Source of the DNA: Gibbula magus
Taxonomy: Eukaryota; Mollusca; Gastropoda; Trochida; Trochidae
DNA: 64,000 bases
NCBI GenBank assembly: GCA_936450465.1
Contig: OW388297.1
Span: forward strand, 60,392,581-60,456,580
Reading direction: 5' to 3'
Positions 13,072 to 28,380 of the stretch are shown here, in pieces. A program made the position numbers and the translations under genes. The notes under the pieces were generated by a model that saw only the letters and a program-made list of their open reading frames with translations, was not told the DNA's origin and made no database searches. Each line of letters begins with the position of its first letter. Position 1 is the first letter of the stretch.

Positions 13072-15088
13072 TTCCAAACTACTGTAGCCAAAATTCCATT
13101 TCAAGACGAACATTATAGCGTTTAAAACAAAAATAAAAAATTTAATATTTTGAAAAGTTTCAAAGAGTCAGGGTCGAGACTTTGCATGGCGTAATTGTGT
13201 GTTTCAAACTGTTAATGCAAATTTTTACATTTCAACTAACAATGATGGATTACGAGATTTCCAAACTAGCCAAAATTGTGTTTTAGGACGAACATAATAG
13301 CGTTTTTAACTACAACAAAAAATGGAATATTTTGAAAAGTTTCAAAGAGTCAGGGTCGAGACTTTGCATGGCGTAATTGTGTGTTTCAAACTGTTAATGC
13401 AAAGTTTTACATTTCAACTATCGATGATGGATTACGAGATTTCCAAACTAGCAAAAGTTCCGTTTTAGGACGAACATTATAGCGTTTTAAACAAAAACAA
13501 AAAATAGAATATTTTGAAAAGTTTCAAAGAGTCAGGGTCGAGACTTTGCATGGCGTAATTTTGTGTTTCAAACTGTTAATGAAAAGTTTTACATTTTAAC
13601 TATCGATGATGGATTACGAGATTTCCAAACAGGCAAAAATTCCGTTTTAGGGCCGACATTATAGCGTTCTTAACAACAATAAAAAATGGAATATTTTGAA
13701 AAGTTGCAAAGAGTCAGAGTCGAGACTTTGCATGGCGTAATTGTATGTTTCAAACTGTTAATGCAAATTTTTACATTTCAAATATCGATGATGGATTACG
13801 AGATTTCCAAACTACTGTAGCCAAAATTCCATTTCAAGACGAACATTATAGCGTTTTAAACAAAAATAAAAAAATTAATATTTTGAAAAGTTTCAAAGAG
13901 TCAGGGTCGAGACTTTGCATGGCGTAATTGTGTGTTTCAAACTGTTAATGCAAATTTTTACATTTCAACTAACAATGATGGATTACGAGATTTCCAAACT
14001 AGCCAAAATTGTGTTTTAGGACGAACATAATAGCGTTTTTAACTACAACAAAAAATGGAATATTTTGAAAAGTTTCAAAGAGTCAGGGTCGAGACTTTGC
14101 ATGGCGTAATTGTGTGTTTCAAACTGTTAATGCAAAGTTTTACATTTCAACTATCGATGATGGATTACGAGATTTCCAAACTAGCAAAAGTTCCGTTTTA
14201 GGACGAACATTATAGCGTTTTAAACAAAAACAAAAAATAGAATATTTTGAAAAGTTTCAAAGAGTCAGGGTCGAGACTTTGCATGGCGTAATTTTGTGTT
14301 TCAAACTGTTAATGCAAAGTTTTACATTTTAACTATCGATGAGTGATTACGAGATTTCCAAACAGGCAAAAATTCCGTTTTAGGGCCGACATTATAGCGT
14401 TCTTAACAACAATAAAAAATGGAATATTTTGAAAAGTTGCAAAGAGTCAGAGTCGAGACTTTGCATGGCGTAATTGTATGTTTCAAACTGTTAATGCAAA
14501 TTTTTACATTTCAAATATCGATGATGGATTACGAGATTTCCAAACTACTGTAGCCAAAATTCCATTTCAAGACGAACATTATAGCGTTTTAAACAAAAAT
14601 AAAAAAATTAATATTTTGAAAAGTTTCAAAGAGTCAGGGTCGAGACTTTGCATGGCGTAATTGTGTGTTTCAAACTGTTAATGCAAAGTTTTACATTTCA
14701 ACTATCGATGATGGATTACGAGATTTCCAAACTAGCAAAAGTTCCGTTTTAGGACGAACATTATAGCGTTTTAAACAAAAACAAAAAATAGAATATTTTG
14801 AAAAGTTTCAAAGAGTCAGGGTCGAGACTTTGCATGGCGTAATTTTGTGTTTCAAACTGTTAATGAAAAGTTTTACATTTTAACTATCGATGATGGATTA
14901 CGAGATTTCCAAACAGGCAAAAATTCCGTTTTAGGGCCGACATTATAGCGTTCTTAACAACAATAAAAAATGGAATATTTTGAAAAGTTGCAAAGAGTCA
15001 GAGTCGAGACTTTGCATGGCGTAATTGTATGTTTCAAACTGTTAATGCAAATTTTTACATTTCAAATATCGATGATGGATTACGAGAT
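13072..15088. repeat. 4-monomer higher-order repeat (733 bp), third copy short
   Basis: A unit of class C, B, A and D monomers recurs at exactly 733 bp: the diagnostic AACAATG is at 13238 and 13971, and the GTATGTTTCAAAC / TTTCAAATATCG pair is at 13745 and 14478. The third copy (14538-15088) is 551 bp. It has lost the class B monomer that carries AACAATG. Confidence 0.9.
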
Positions 15089-15170
15089 TTCCAAACTAGC
15101 CAAAATTGTGTTTTAGAACGAACATTATAGCGTTTTTAACAAAAATAAAAAATAGAATATTTTGAAAAGT

Positions 15171-16480
15171 TGGAAAGAGTCAGGGTCGAAACTTTGCATG
15201 CCGTAATTGTGTGTTTCAAACTGTTAATGCAAAGTTTTACATTTCAACTATCGATGATGGATTACGAGATTTCCAAACTACTGTAGCCAAAATTCCATTT
15301 CAAGACGAACATTATAGCGTTTTTAACAAAAATAAAAAATGGAATATTTTGAAAAATTGGAAAGAGTCAGGGTCGAAACTTTGCATGGCTTAATTGTGTG
15401 TTTCAAACTGTTAATGCAAAGTTTTACATTTTAACTATCGATTATGGATTACGATATTTCCAAATTAGCAAAAGTTCCGTTTTAGGACGAACATTATAGC
15501 GTTTTAAACAAAAGCAAAAAATAGAATATTTTGAAAAGTTTCAAAGAGTCAGGGTCGAGACTTTGCATGGCGTAATTTTGTGTTTCAAACTGTTAATGAA
15601 AAGTTTTACATTTTAACTATCGATGATGGATTATGAGATTTTCAAACAGGCAAAAATTCCGTTTTAGGGCCGACATTATAGCGTTTTTAACAACAATAAC
15701 AAATGGAATATTTTGAAAAGCTGCAAAGAGTCAGAGTCGAGACTTTGCATGGCGTAATTGTATGTTTCAAACTGTTAATGCAAATTTTTACATTTCAAAT
15801 ATCGATGATGGATTACGAGATTTCCAAACTAGCCAAAATTGTGTTTTAGGACGAACATTATAGCGTTTTTAACAAAAATACAAAGTGGAATATTTTGAAA
15901 AGTTTCAAAGAGTCAGGGTCGAGACTTTGCATGGCGTAATTGTGTGTTTCAAACTGTTAATGCAAAGTTTTACATTTCAACTTTCGATGATGGATTACGA
16001 GATTTCCAAACTACTGTAGCCAAAATTCCATTTCAAGACGAACATTATAGCGTTTTTAACAAAAATAAAAAATAGAATATTTTGAAAAGTTGGAAAGAGT
16101 CAGGGTCGAAACTTTGCATGCCGTAATTGTGTGTTTCAAACTGTTAATGCAAAGTTTTACATTTCAACTATCGATGATGGATTACGAGATTTCCAAACTA
16201 CTGTAGCCAAAATTCCATTTCAAGACGAACATTATAGCGTTTTTAACAAAAATAAAAAATGGAATATTTTGAAAAGTTGGAAAGAGTCAGGGTCGAAACT
16301 TTGCATGGCTTAATTGTGTGTTTCAAACTGTTAATGCAAAGTTTTACATTTTAACTATCGATTATGGATTACGATATTTCCAAAGTAGCAAAAGTTCCGT
16401 TTTAGGACGAACATTATAGCGTTTTAAACAAAAGCAAAAAATAGAATATTTTGAAAAGTTTCAAAGAGTCAGGGTCGAGA
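15171..16480. repeat. 5-monomer-spaced duplicate (920-bp offset)
   Basis: The segment starting around 15171 recurs 920 bp later, around 16091. Shared rare variants are AAGTTGGAAAGAGTC, GGGTCGAAACTTTGC, GCATGGCTTAATTG and CGATTATGGATTACGATATTT. A related block lies at about 20650-20790. The region between 16.5 and 22.3 kb is a mosaic of such scattered copies without a clear single period. Confidence 0.7.
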
Positions 16481-19400
16481 CTTTGCATGGCTTAATTGTG
16501 TGTTTCAAACTGTTAATGCAAAGTTTTACATTTTAACTATCGATGATGGATTACGAGATTTCCAAACTAGCCAAAATTGTGTTTTAGGACGAACATTATA
16601 GGGTTTTTAACAAAAATACAAAGTGGAATATTTTGAAAAGTTTCAAAGAGTCAGGGTCGAGACTTTGCATGGCGTAATTGTGTGTTTCAAACTGTTAATG
16701 CAAAGTTTTACATTTCAACTATCGATGATGGATTACGAGATTTCCAAACTAGCAAAAGTTCCGTTTTAGGACGAACATTATAGCGTTTTAAACAAAAACA
16801 AAAAATAGAATATTTTGAAAAGTTTCAAAGAGTCAGGGTCGAGACTTTGCATGGCGTAATTTTGTGTTTCAAACTGTTAATGAAAAGTTTTACATTTTAA
16901 CTATCGATGATGGATTACGAGATTTCCAAACAGGCAAAAGTTCAGTTTTAGGACGAACATTATAGCGTTTTTAACAAAATAAAAAATAGAATATTTTGAA
17001 AATTTGAAAAGAGTCAGGGTCGAGACTATGCATGCCGTAATTGTGTCTTTCAAACTGTTAATGCCAAGTTTTACATTTCAACTGTCGATGATGGATTACG
17101 AGATTTCCAAACTAGCAAAAATTCCGTTTTAGGGCCGACATTATAGCGTTTTTAACAACAATAAAAAATAGAATATTTTGAAAAGTTTCAAAGAGTCAGG
17201 GTCGAGACTTTGCATGTCGTAGTTGTGTGTTTCAAACTGTTAATGCATATTTTTACATTTCAACTATCGATGATGGATTACGAGATTTCCAAACAGGTAA
17301 AAAATCCGTTTTAGGGCCGACATTATAGCGTTTTTAACAAAAATAAAAAATGGAATATTTTGAAAAGTTGCAAAGAGTCAGGGTCGAAACTTTGCATGGC
17401 GTAATCGTGTGTTTCAAACTGTTAATGCAAAGTTTTACATTTTAACTATCGATTATGGATTACGAGATTTCCAAACTAGCAAAAGTTCCGTTTTAGGACG
17501 AACATTATAGCGTTTTTAACAAAATCAAAAATGGAATATTTTGAAAAGTTTCAAAGAGTCAGGGTCGAGACTTTACATGGCTTAATTGTGTGTTTCAAAC
17601 TGTTAATGCAAAGTTTTACATTTTAACTATCGATGATTTATTACGAGATTTCCAAACTAGCCAAAATTGTGTTTTAGGACGAACATTATAGCGTTTTTAA
17701 CAAAAATACAAAGTGGAATATTTTGAAAAGTTGAAAAGAGTCAGGGTCGAGACTATGCATGCCGTAATTGTGTCTTTCAAACTGTTAATGCCAAGTTTTA
17801 CATTTCAACTGTCGATGTTGGATTACGAGATTTCCAAACTACTGTAGCCAAAATTCCATTTCCAGACGAACATTATAGCGTTTTTAACAAAAATAAAAAA
17901 TGGAATATTTTGAAAAGTTGCAAAGAGTCAGAGTCGAGACTTTGCATGGCGTAATTGTATGTTTCAAACTGTTAATGCAAAGTTTTACATTTCAACTATC
18001 GATGATGGATTACGAGATTTCCAAACTAGCAAAAGTTCCGTTTTAGGACAAACATTATAGCGTTTTAAACAAAAACAAAAAATAGAATATTTTGAAAAGT
18101 TTCAAAGAGTCAGGGTCGAGACTTTGCATGGCGTAATTTTGTGTTTCAAACTGTTAATGAAAAGTTTTACATTTTAACTATCGATGATGGATTATGAGAT
18201 TTTCAAACAGGCAAAAATTCCGTTTTAGGGCCGACATTATAGCGTTTTTAACATCAATAAGAAATGGAATATTTTGAAAAGTTGCAAAGAGTCAGGGTCG
18301 AAACTTTGCATGCCGTAATTGTGTGTTTCAAACTGTTAATGCAAAGTTTTACATTTTAACTATCGATGATGGATTACGAGATTTCCAAACTAGCAAAAGT
18401 TCCGTTTTAGGACGAACATTATAGCGTTTTTAACAAAATAAAAAATGGAATATTTTGAAAAGTTGCAAAGAGTCAGGGTCGAAACTTTGCATGGCGTAAT
18501 TGTGTGTTTCAAACTGTTAATGCAAAGTTTTACATTTTAACTATCGATGATGGATTACGAGATTTCCAAACTAGCCAAAATTGTGTTTTAGGACGAACAT
18601 TAAAGCGTTTTAAACAAAAATACAAAGTGGAATATTTTGAAAAGTTTCAAAGAGTCAGGGTCGAGACTTTGCATGCCGAACTTGTGTGTTTCAAACTGTT
18701 AATGCAAAGTTTTACATTTTAACTATCGATGATGGATTACGAGATTTCCAAACTACTGTAGCCGAAATTCCATTTCAAGACGAACATTATAGCGTTTTTA
18801 ACAAAAATAAAAAATGGAATATTTTGAAAAGTTGCAAAGAGTCAGGGTCGAGACTTTGCATGCCGTAATTGTGTGTTTCAAACTGTTAATGCAAAGTTTT
18901 ACATTTCAACTATCAATGATGGATTACGAGATTTCCAAACTAGCAAAAATTCCGTTTTAGGGCCGACATTATAGCGTTTTTAACAACAATAAAAAATAGA
19001 ATATTTTGAAAAGTTGCAAAGAGTCAGGGTCGAGACTTTGCATGGCGTAATTGTGTGTTTCAAACTGTTAATGCAAAGTTTTACATTTTAACTATCGATG
19101 ATGGATTACGAGATTTCCAAACTAGCAAAAATTCCGTTTTAGAGCCGACATTATAGCGTTTTTAACAACAATAAAAAATAGAATATTTTGAAAAGTTTCA
19201 AAGAGTCAGGGTCGAGACTTTGCATGGCGTAATTGTGTGTTTCAAACTGTTAATGCAAAGTTTTACATTTTAACTATCGATGATGGATTACGAGATTTCC
19301 AAACTAGCAAAAGTTCCGTTTTAGGACGAACATTATAGCGTTTTTAACAAAAATAAAAAATGGAATATTTTGAAAAGTTGCAAAGAGTCAGGGTCGAGAC

Positions 19401-22341
19401 TTTGCATGCCGTAATTGTGTGTTTCAAATTGTTAATGCAAAGTTTTACATTTTAACTATCGATGATGGATTACGAGATTTCCAAACTAGCAAAAGTTTCC
19501 TTTTAGGACGAACATTATAGCGTTTTTAACAAAAATACAAAGTGGAATATTTTGAAAAGTTGAAAAGAGTCAGGGTCGAGACTATGCATGCCGTAATTGT
19601 GTGTTTCAAACTGTTAATGCAAAGTTTTACATTTTAACTATCCATGATGGATTACGAGATTTCCAAACTAGCAAAAGTTCCGTTTTAGGACGAACATTAT
19701 AGCGTTTTTAACAAAATAAAAAATGGAATATTTTGAAAAGTTTCAAAGAGTCAGGGTCGACACTATGCATGCCGTAATTGTGTCTTTCAAACTGTTAATG
19801 CAAAGTTTTACATTTTAACTATCGATGATGGATTACGAGATTTCCAAACTAGCAAAAGTTCCGTTTTAGGACGAACATTATAGCGTTTTTAACAAAAATA
19901 AAAAATGGAATATTTTGAAAAGTTGCAAAGAGTCAGAGTCGAGACTTTGCATGGCGTAATTGTATGTTTCAAACTGTTAATGCAAAGTTTTACATTTCAA
20001 CTATCGATGATGGATTACGAGATTTCCAAACTAGCAAAAGTTCCGTTTTAGGACGAACATTATAGCGTTTTAAACAAAAACAAAAAATAGAATATTTTGA
20101 AAAGTTTCAAAGAGTCAGGGTCGAGACTTTGCATGGCGTAATTTTGTGTTTCAAACTGTGAATGAAAAGTTTTACATTTTAACTATCGATGATGGATTAT
20201 GAGATTTCCAAACAGGCAAAAATTCCGTTTTAGGGCCGACATTATAGCGTTTTTAACAACAATAAGAAATGGAATATTTTGAAAAGTTGCAAAGAGTCAG
20301 AGTCGAGACTTTGCATGGCCTAATTGTATGTTTCAAACTGTTAATGCAAATTTTTACATTTCAAATATCGATGATGGATTACGAGATTTCCAAACTAGCC
20401 AAAATTGTGTTTTAGGACGAACATTATAGCGTTTTTAACAGAAATACAAAGTGGAATATTTTGAAAAGTTTCAAAGAGTCAGGGTCGAGACTTTGCATGC
20501 CGTAATTGTGTGTTTCAAACTGTTAATGCAAAGTTTTACATTTCAACTTTCGATGATGGATTACGAGATTTCCAAACTACTGTAGCCAAAATTCCATTTC
20601 AAGACGAACATTATAGCGTTTTTAACAAAAATAAAAAATGGAATATTTTGAAAAGTTGGAAAGAGTCAGGGTCGAAACTTTGCATGCCGTAATTGTGTGT
20701 TTCAAACTGTGAATGCAAAGTTTTACATTTTAACTATCGATTATGGATTACGATATTTCCAAAGTAGCAAAAGTTCCGTTTTAGGACGAACATTATAGCG
20801 TTTTTAACAAAAATAAAAAATGGAATATTTTGAAAAGTTGCAAAGAGTCAGGGTCGAAACTTTGCATGGCGTAATTGTGTGTTTCAAACTGTTAATGCAA
20901 AGTTTTACATTTTAACTATCGATGATGGATTACGAGATTTCCAAACTAGCAAAAGTTCCGTTTTAGGACGAACATTATAGCGTTTTTAACAAAATAAAAA
21001 ATGGAATATTTTGAAAAGTTTCAAAGAGTCAGGGTCGAGACTTTGCATGGCTTAATTGTGTGTTTCAAACTGTTAATGCAAAGTTTTACATCTCAACTAT
21101 CGATGATGGATTACGAGATTTCCAAACTAGCCAAAATTGTGTTTTAGGACGAACATTATAGCGTTTTTTACAAAAATACAAAGTGGAATATTTTGAAAAG
21201 TTTCAAAGAGTAAGGGTCGAGACTTTGCATGCCGAAATTGTGTGTTTCAAACTGTTAATGCAAAGTTTTACATTTTAACTATCGATGATGGATTACGAGA
21301 TTTCCAAACTACTGTAGCCGAAATTCCATTTCAAGACGAACATTATAGCGTTTTTAACAAAAATAAAAAATGGAATATTTTGAAAAGTTGCAAAGAGTCA
21401 GCGTCGAGACTTTGCATGCCGTAATTGTGTGTTTCAAACTGTTAATGCAAAGTTTTACATTTTAACTATCGATGATGGATTACGAGATTTCCAAACTAGC
21501 AAAAATTCCGTTTTAGGGCCGACATTATAGCCTTTTAAACAAAAACAAAAAATAGAATATTTTGAAAAGTTTCAAAGAGTCAGGGTCGAGACTTTGCATG
21601 GCGTAATTGTGTGTTTCAAACTGTTACTGCAAAGTTTTACATTTCAACTTTCGATGATTGATTACGAGATTTCCAAACTACTGTAGCCAAAATTCCATTT
21701 CAAGACGAACATTATATCGTTTTTAACAACAATAAAAAATGGAATATTTTGAAAAGTTGCAAAGAGTCAGGGTCGAGACTTTGCATGTCGTAATTGTGTG
21801 TTTTAAACTGTTAATGCAAAGTTTTTCATTTAACTATCGATGATGGATTACGAGATTTCCAAACTAGCAAAAGTTCCGTTTTAGGACGAACATTATATAA
21901 TTTTAAACAAAAACAAAAAATAGAATATTTTGAAAAGTTGCAAAGAGTCAGGGTCGAGACTTTGCATGGCGTAATTGTGTGTATCCAACTGTTAATGCAA
22001 ATTTTTACATTTCAACTATCGATGATGGATTACGAGATTTCCAAACTAGCCAAAATTGTGTTTTAGGACGAACATAATAGCGTTTTTAACAACAACAAAA
22101 AATGGAATATTTGAAAAGTTTTTAAGAGTCAGGGTCGAGACTTTGGATGGCATAATTGTGTGTTTCAAACTGATAATGCAAAGTTTTACATTTTAACTAT
22201 CGATGAAGGATTACGAGATTTCCAAACTAGCAAATGTTCCGTTTTAGGACGAACATTATAGCGTTTTAAACAAAAACAAAAAATAGAATATTTTGAAAAG
22301 TTTCAAAGAGTCAGGGTCGAGACTTTGCATGGCGTAATTTT

Positions 22342-25300
22342 GTGTTTCAAACTGTTAATGCAAAGTTTTACATTTCATCTTTCGATGATGGATTACGAGA
22401 TTTCCAAACTACTGTAGCCAAAATTCCATTTCAAGACGAACATTATAGCGTTTTAAACAAAAATAAAAAAATGGAATATTTTGAAAAGTTGCAAAGAGTC
22501 AGGGTCCAAACTTTGCATGCCGTAATTGTGTGTTTCAAACTGTTAATGCAAAGTTTTACATTTTAACTATCCATGATGGATTACGAGATTTCCAAACTAG
22601 CAAAAGTTCCGTTTTAGGACGAACATTATAGCGTTTTTAACAAAATAAAAAATGGAATATTTTGAAAAGTTTCAAAGAGTCAGGGTCGACACTATGCATG
22701 CCGTAATTGTGTCTTTCAAACTGTTAATGCAAAGTTTTACATTTCAACTTTCGATGATGGATTACGAGATTTCCAAACTACTGTCGCCAAAATTCCATTT
22801 CAAGACGAACATTATAGCATTTTAAACTAAAATAAAAAGTGGAATATTTTGAAAAGTTGCAAAGAGTCAGGGTCGAGACTTTGCATGACGTAATTGTGTG
22901 TTTCAAACTGTTAATGCAAAGTTTTACATTTTAACTATCTTTGATGGATTACGAGATTTCCAAACTAGCAAAAGTTCCGTTTTAAGACGAACATTATAGC
23001 CTTTTAAACAAAAATAAAAAATGGAATATTTTGAAAGGTTGCAAAGAGTCAGGGTCGAGACTTTGCATGACGTAATTGTGTGTTTCAAACTGTTAATGCA
23101 AAGTTTTACATTTTAACTATCGATGATGGATTACGAGATTTCCAAACTAGCAAAAGTTCCGTTTTAGGACGGACATTATAGCGTTTTAAACAAAAACAAA
23201 AAATAGAATATTTTGAAAAGTTTCTCAGAGTCAGGGTCGAGATTTTGCATGGCATAATTGTGTGTTTCAAACTGTTAATGCAAAGTTTTACATTTTAACT
23301 ATCGATGATGGATTACGAGATTTCCAAACTAGCAAAAGTTCCGTTTTAGGACGAACATTATAGCGTTTTAAACAAAAACAAAAAATAGAATATTTTGAAA
23401 ATTTTCAAAGAGTCAGGGTCGAGACTTTGCATAGCTTAATTTTGTGTTTCAAACTGTTAACGAAAAGTTTTCCATTTTAACTATCGATGTTGGATTACGA
23501 GATTTCTAAGCTAGCCAAAATTGTGTTTTAGGACGAACATTATAGCCTTTTTAACAAAAATAAAAAATGGAATATTTTGAAAAGTTTCAAAGAGTAAGGG
23601 TCGAGACTATGCATGCCGTAATTGTGTCTTTCAAACTGTTAATGCAAAGTTTTACATTTCAACTTTCGATGATGGATTACGAGATTTCCAAACTACTGTG
23701 GCCAAAATTCCATTTCAAGACGAACATGATAGCATTTTAAACTAAAATAAAAAGTGGAATATTTTGAAAAGTTGCAAAGAGTCAGGGTCGAGTCTTTGCA
23801 TGCAGTAATTGTGTGTTTCAAACTGTTAATGCAAAGTTTTTCATTTAACTATCGATGATGGATTACGAGATTTCCAAACTAGCAAAAGTTCCGTTTTAGG
23901 ACGAACATTATATCCTTTTAAACAAAAACAAAAAATAGAATATTTTGAAAAGTTGCAAAGAGTCAGGGTCGAGACTTTGCATGGCGTAATTGTGTGTTTC
24001 CAACTGTTAATGCAAATTTTTACATTTCAACTATCGGTGATGGATTACGAGATTTCCAAACTAGCCAAAATTGAGTTTTAGGACGAACATAATAACGTTT
24101 TTAACAACAACCAAAAATAGAATATTTTGAAAAGTTTCTAAGAGTCAGGTTCGAGACTTTGCATGGCATAATTGTGTGTTTCAAACTGTTGATGAAAATT
24201 TTACATTATAACTATCGATGATGGATTACGAGATTTCCAAACTAGCAAAAGTTCCGTTTTAGGACGAACATTATAGCGTTTTAAACAAAAACAAAAAATA
24301 TAATATTTTGAAAAGTTTCTAAGAGTCAGGGTCGAGACTTTGCATGGCATAATTGTGTGTTTCAAACTGTTAATGCAAAGTTTTACATTTTAACTATCGA
24401 TGATGGATTACGAGATTTCCAAACTAGCAAAAGTTCCGTTTTAGGACGAACATTATAGCGTATTAAACAAAAACAAAAAATAGAATATTTTGAAAAGTTT
24501 CAAAGAGTCAGGGTCGAGACTTTGCATGGCGTAATTTTGTGTTTCAAACTGTTAATGCAAATTTTTACATTTCATCTTTCGATGATGGATTACGAGATTT
24601 CCAAACTACTGTAGCCAAAATTCCATTTCAAGACGAACATTATAGCGTTTTAAACAAAAATAAAAAATGGAATATTTTGAAAAGTTGCAAAGAGTCAGGG
24701 TCCAAACTTTGCATGCCGTAATTGTGTGTTTCAAACTGTTAATGCAAAGTTTTACATTTTAACTATCGATGATGGATTACGAGATTTCCAAACTAGCAAA
24801 AGTTCCGTTTTAGGACGAACATTATAGCGTTTTTAACAAAATAAAAAATGGAATATTTTGAAAAGTTTCAAAGAGTCAGGGTCGACACTATGCATGCCGT
24901 AATTGTGTCTTTCAAACTGTTAATGCAAAGTTTTCCATTTCAACTTTCGATGATGGATTACGAGATTTCCAAACTACTGTCGCCAAAATTCCATTTCAAG
25001 ACGAACATTATAGCATTTTAAACTAAAATAAAAAGTGGAATATTTTGAAAAGTTGCAAAGAGTCAGGGTCGAGACTTTGCATGACGTAATTGTGTGTTTC
25101 AAACTGTTAATGCAAAGTTTTACATTTTAACTATCTTTGATGGATTACGAGATTTCCAAACTAGCAAAAGTTCCGTTTTAAGACGAACATTATAGCCTTT
25201 TAAACAAAAATAAAAAATGGAATATTTTGAAATGTTGCAAAGAGTCAGGGTCGAGACTTTGCATGACGTAATTGTGTGTTTCAAACTGTTAATGCAAAGT

Positions 25301-28300
25301 TTTACATTTTAACTATCGATGATGGATTACGAGATTTCCAAACTAGCAAAAGTTCCGTTTTAGGACGGACATTATAGCGTTTTAAACAAAAACAAAAAAT
25401 AGAATATTTTGAAAAGTTTCTAAGAGTCAGGGTCGAGACTTTGCATGGCAAAATTGTGTGTTTCAAACTGTTAATGCAAAGTTTTACATTTTAACTATCG
25501 ATGATGGATTACGAGATTTCCAAACTAGCAAAAGTTCCGTTTTAGGACGAACATTATAGCGTTTTAAACAAAAACAAAAAATAGAATATTTTGAAAATTT
25601 TCAAAGAGTCAGGGTCGAGACTTTGCATAGCGTAATTTTGTTTTTCAAACTGTTAACGAAAAGTTTTCCATTTTAACTATCGATGTTGGATTACGAGATT
25701 TCCAAACTAGCCAAAATTGAGTTTTAGGACGAACATAATAACGTTTTTAACAACAACCAAAAATAGAATATTTTGAAAAGTTTCTAAGAGTCAGGTTCGA
25801 GACTTTGCATGGCATAATTGTGTGTTTCAAACTGTTGATGAAAATTTTACATTATAACTATCGATGATGGATTACGAGATTTCCAAACTAGCAAAAGTTC
25901 CGTTTTAGGACGAACATTATAGCGTTTTAAACAAAAACAAAAAATAGAATATTTTGAAAAGTTTCTAAGAGTCAGGGTCGAGACTTTGCATGGCATAATT
26001 GTGTGTTTCAAACTGTTAATGCAAAGTTTTACATTTTAACTATCGATGATGGATTACGAGATTTCCAAACTAGCAAAAGTTCCGTTTTAGGACGAACATT
26101 ATAGCGTTTTAAACAAAAACAAAAAATAGAATATTTTGAAAAGTTTCAAAGAGTCAGGGTCGAGACTTTGCATGGCGTAATTTTGTGTTTCAAACTGTTA
26201 ATGCAAATTTTTACATTTCATCTTTCGATGATGGATTACGAGATTTCCAAACTACTGTAGCCAAAAGTCCATTTCAAGACGAACATTATAGCGTTTTAAA
26301 CAAAAATAAAAAATGGAATATTTTGAAAAGTTGCAAAGAGTCAGGGTCCAAACTTTGCATGCCGTAATTGTGTGTTTCAAACTGTTAATGCAAAGTTTTA
26401 CATTTTAACTATCGATGATGGATTACGAGATTTCCAAACTAGCAAAAGTTCCGTTTTAGGACGAACATTATAGCGTTTTTAACAAAATAAAAAATGGAAT
26501 ATTTTGAAAAGTTTCAAAGAGTCAGGGTCGACACTATGCATGCCGTAATTGTGTCTTTCAAACTGTTAATGCAAAGTTTTACATTTCAACTTTCGATGAT
26601 GGATTACGAGATTTCCAAACTACTGTCGCCAAAATTCCATTTCAAGACGAACATTATAGCATTTTAAACTAAAATAAAAAGTGGAATATTTTGAAAAGTT
26701 GCAAAGAGTCAGGGTCGAGACTTTGCATGACGTAATTGTGTGTTTCAAACTGTTAATGCAAAGTTTTACATTTTAACTATCTTTGATGGATTACGAGATT
26801 TCCAAACTAGCAAAAGTTCCGTTTTAAGACGAACATTATAGCCTTTTAAACAAAAATAAAAAATGGAATATTTTGAAAGGTTGCAAAGAGTCAGGGTCGA
26901 GACTTTGCATGACGTAATTGTGTGTTTCAAACTGTTAATGCAAAGTTTTACATTTTAACTATCGATGATGGATTACGAGATTTCCAAACTAGCAAAAGTT
27001 CCGTTTTAGGACGGACATTATAGCGTTTTAAACAAAAACAAAAAATAGAATATTTTGAAAAGTTTCTAAGAGTCAGGGTCGAGACTTTGCATGGCAAAAT
27101 TGTGTGTTTCAAACTGTTAATGCAAAGTTTTACATTTTAACTATCGATGATGGATTACGAGATTTCCAAACTAGCAAAAGTTCCGTTTTAGGACGAACAT
27201 TATAGCGTTTTAAACAAAAACAAAAAATAGAATATTTTGAAAATTTTCAAAGAGTCAGGGTCGAGACTTTGCATAGCGTAATTTTGTTTTTCAAACTGTT
27301 AACGAAAAGTTTTCCATTTTAACTATCGATGTTGGATTACGAGATTTCTAAGCTAGCCAAAATTGTGTTTTAGGACGAACATTATAGCCTTTTTAACAAA
27401 AATAAAAAATGGAATATTTTGAAAAGTTTCAAAGAGTAAGGGTCGAGACTATGCATGCCGTAATTGTGTCTTTCAAACTGTTAATGCAAAGTTTTACATT
27501 TCAACTTTCGATGATGGATTACGAGATTTCCAAACTACTGTGGCCAAAATTCCATTTCAAGACGAACATGATAGCATTTTAAACTAAAATAAAAAGTGGA
27601 ATATTTTGAAAAGTTGCAAAGAGTCAGGGTCGAGTCTTTGCATGCAGTAATTGTGTGTTTCAAACTGTTAATGCAAAGTTTTTCATTTAACTATCGATGA
27701 TGGATTACGAGATTTCCAAACTAGCTAAAGTTCCGTTTTAGGACGAACATTATATCCTTTTAAACAAAAACAAAAAATAGAATATTTTGAAAAGTTGCAA
27801 AGAGTCAGGGTCGAGACTTTGCATGGCGTAATTGTGTGTTTCCAACTGTTAATGCAAATTTTTACATTTCAACTATCGGTGATGGATTACGAGATTTCCA
27901 AACTAGCCAAAATTGAGTTTTAGGACGAACATAATAACGTTTTTAACAACAACCAAAAATAGAATATTTTGAAAAGTTTCTAAGAGTCAGGTTCGAGACT
28001 TTGCATGGCATAATTGTGTGTTTCAAACTGTTGATGAAAATTTTACATTATAACTATCGATGATGGATTACGAGATTTCCAAACTAGCAAAAGTTCCGTT
28101 TTAGGACGAACATTATAGCGTTTTAAACAAAAACAAAAAATAGAATATTTTGAAAAGTTTCTAAGAGTCAGGGTCGAGACTTTGCATGGCATAATTGTGT
28201 GTTTCAAACTGTTAATGCAAAGTTTTACATTTTAACTATCGATGATGGATTACGAGATTTCCAAACTAGCAAAAGTTCCGTTTTAGGACGAACATTATAG

Positions 28301-28380
28301 CGTTTTAAACAAAAACAAAAAATAGAATATTTTGAAAAGTTTCAAAGAGTCAGGGTCGAGACTTTGCATGGCGTAATTTT
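22342..28380. repeat. 12-monomer higher-order repeat, three copies, middle one shortened
   Basis: Copies start at 22342, 24539 and 26185 and the next related unit at 28381, so copy lengths are 2197, 1646 and 2196 bp. Diagnostic variants keep register: CTATCTTTGATGG at 22935, 25131 and 26777; CATTTCATCTTTCG at each unit start; CCATTTTAACTATCGATGTTGG; and AGGTTCGAGAC with GTTGATGAAAATTTTAC. Copy two lacks about 550 bp, three monomers, which correspond to about 23507-24055 in copy one. Confidence 0.92.
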
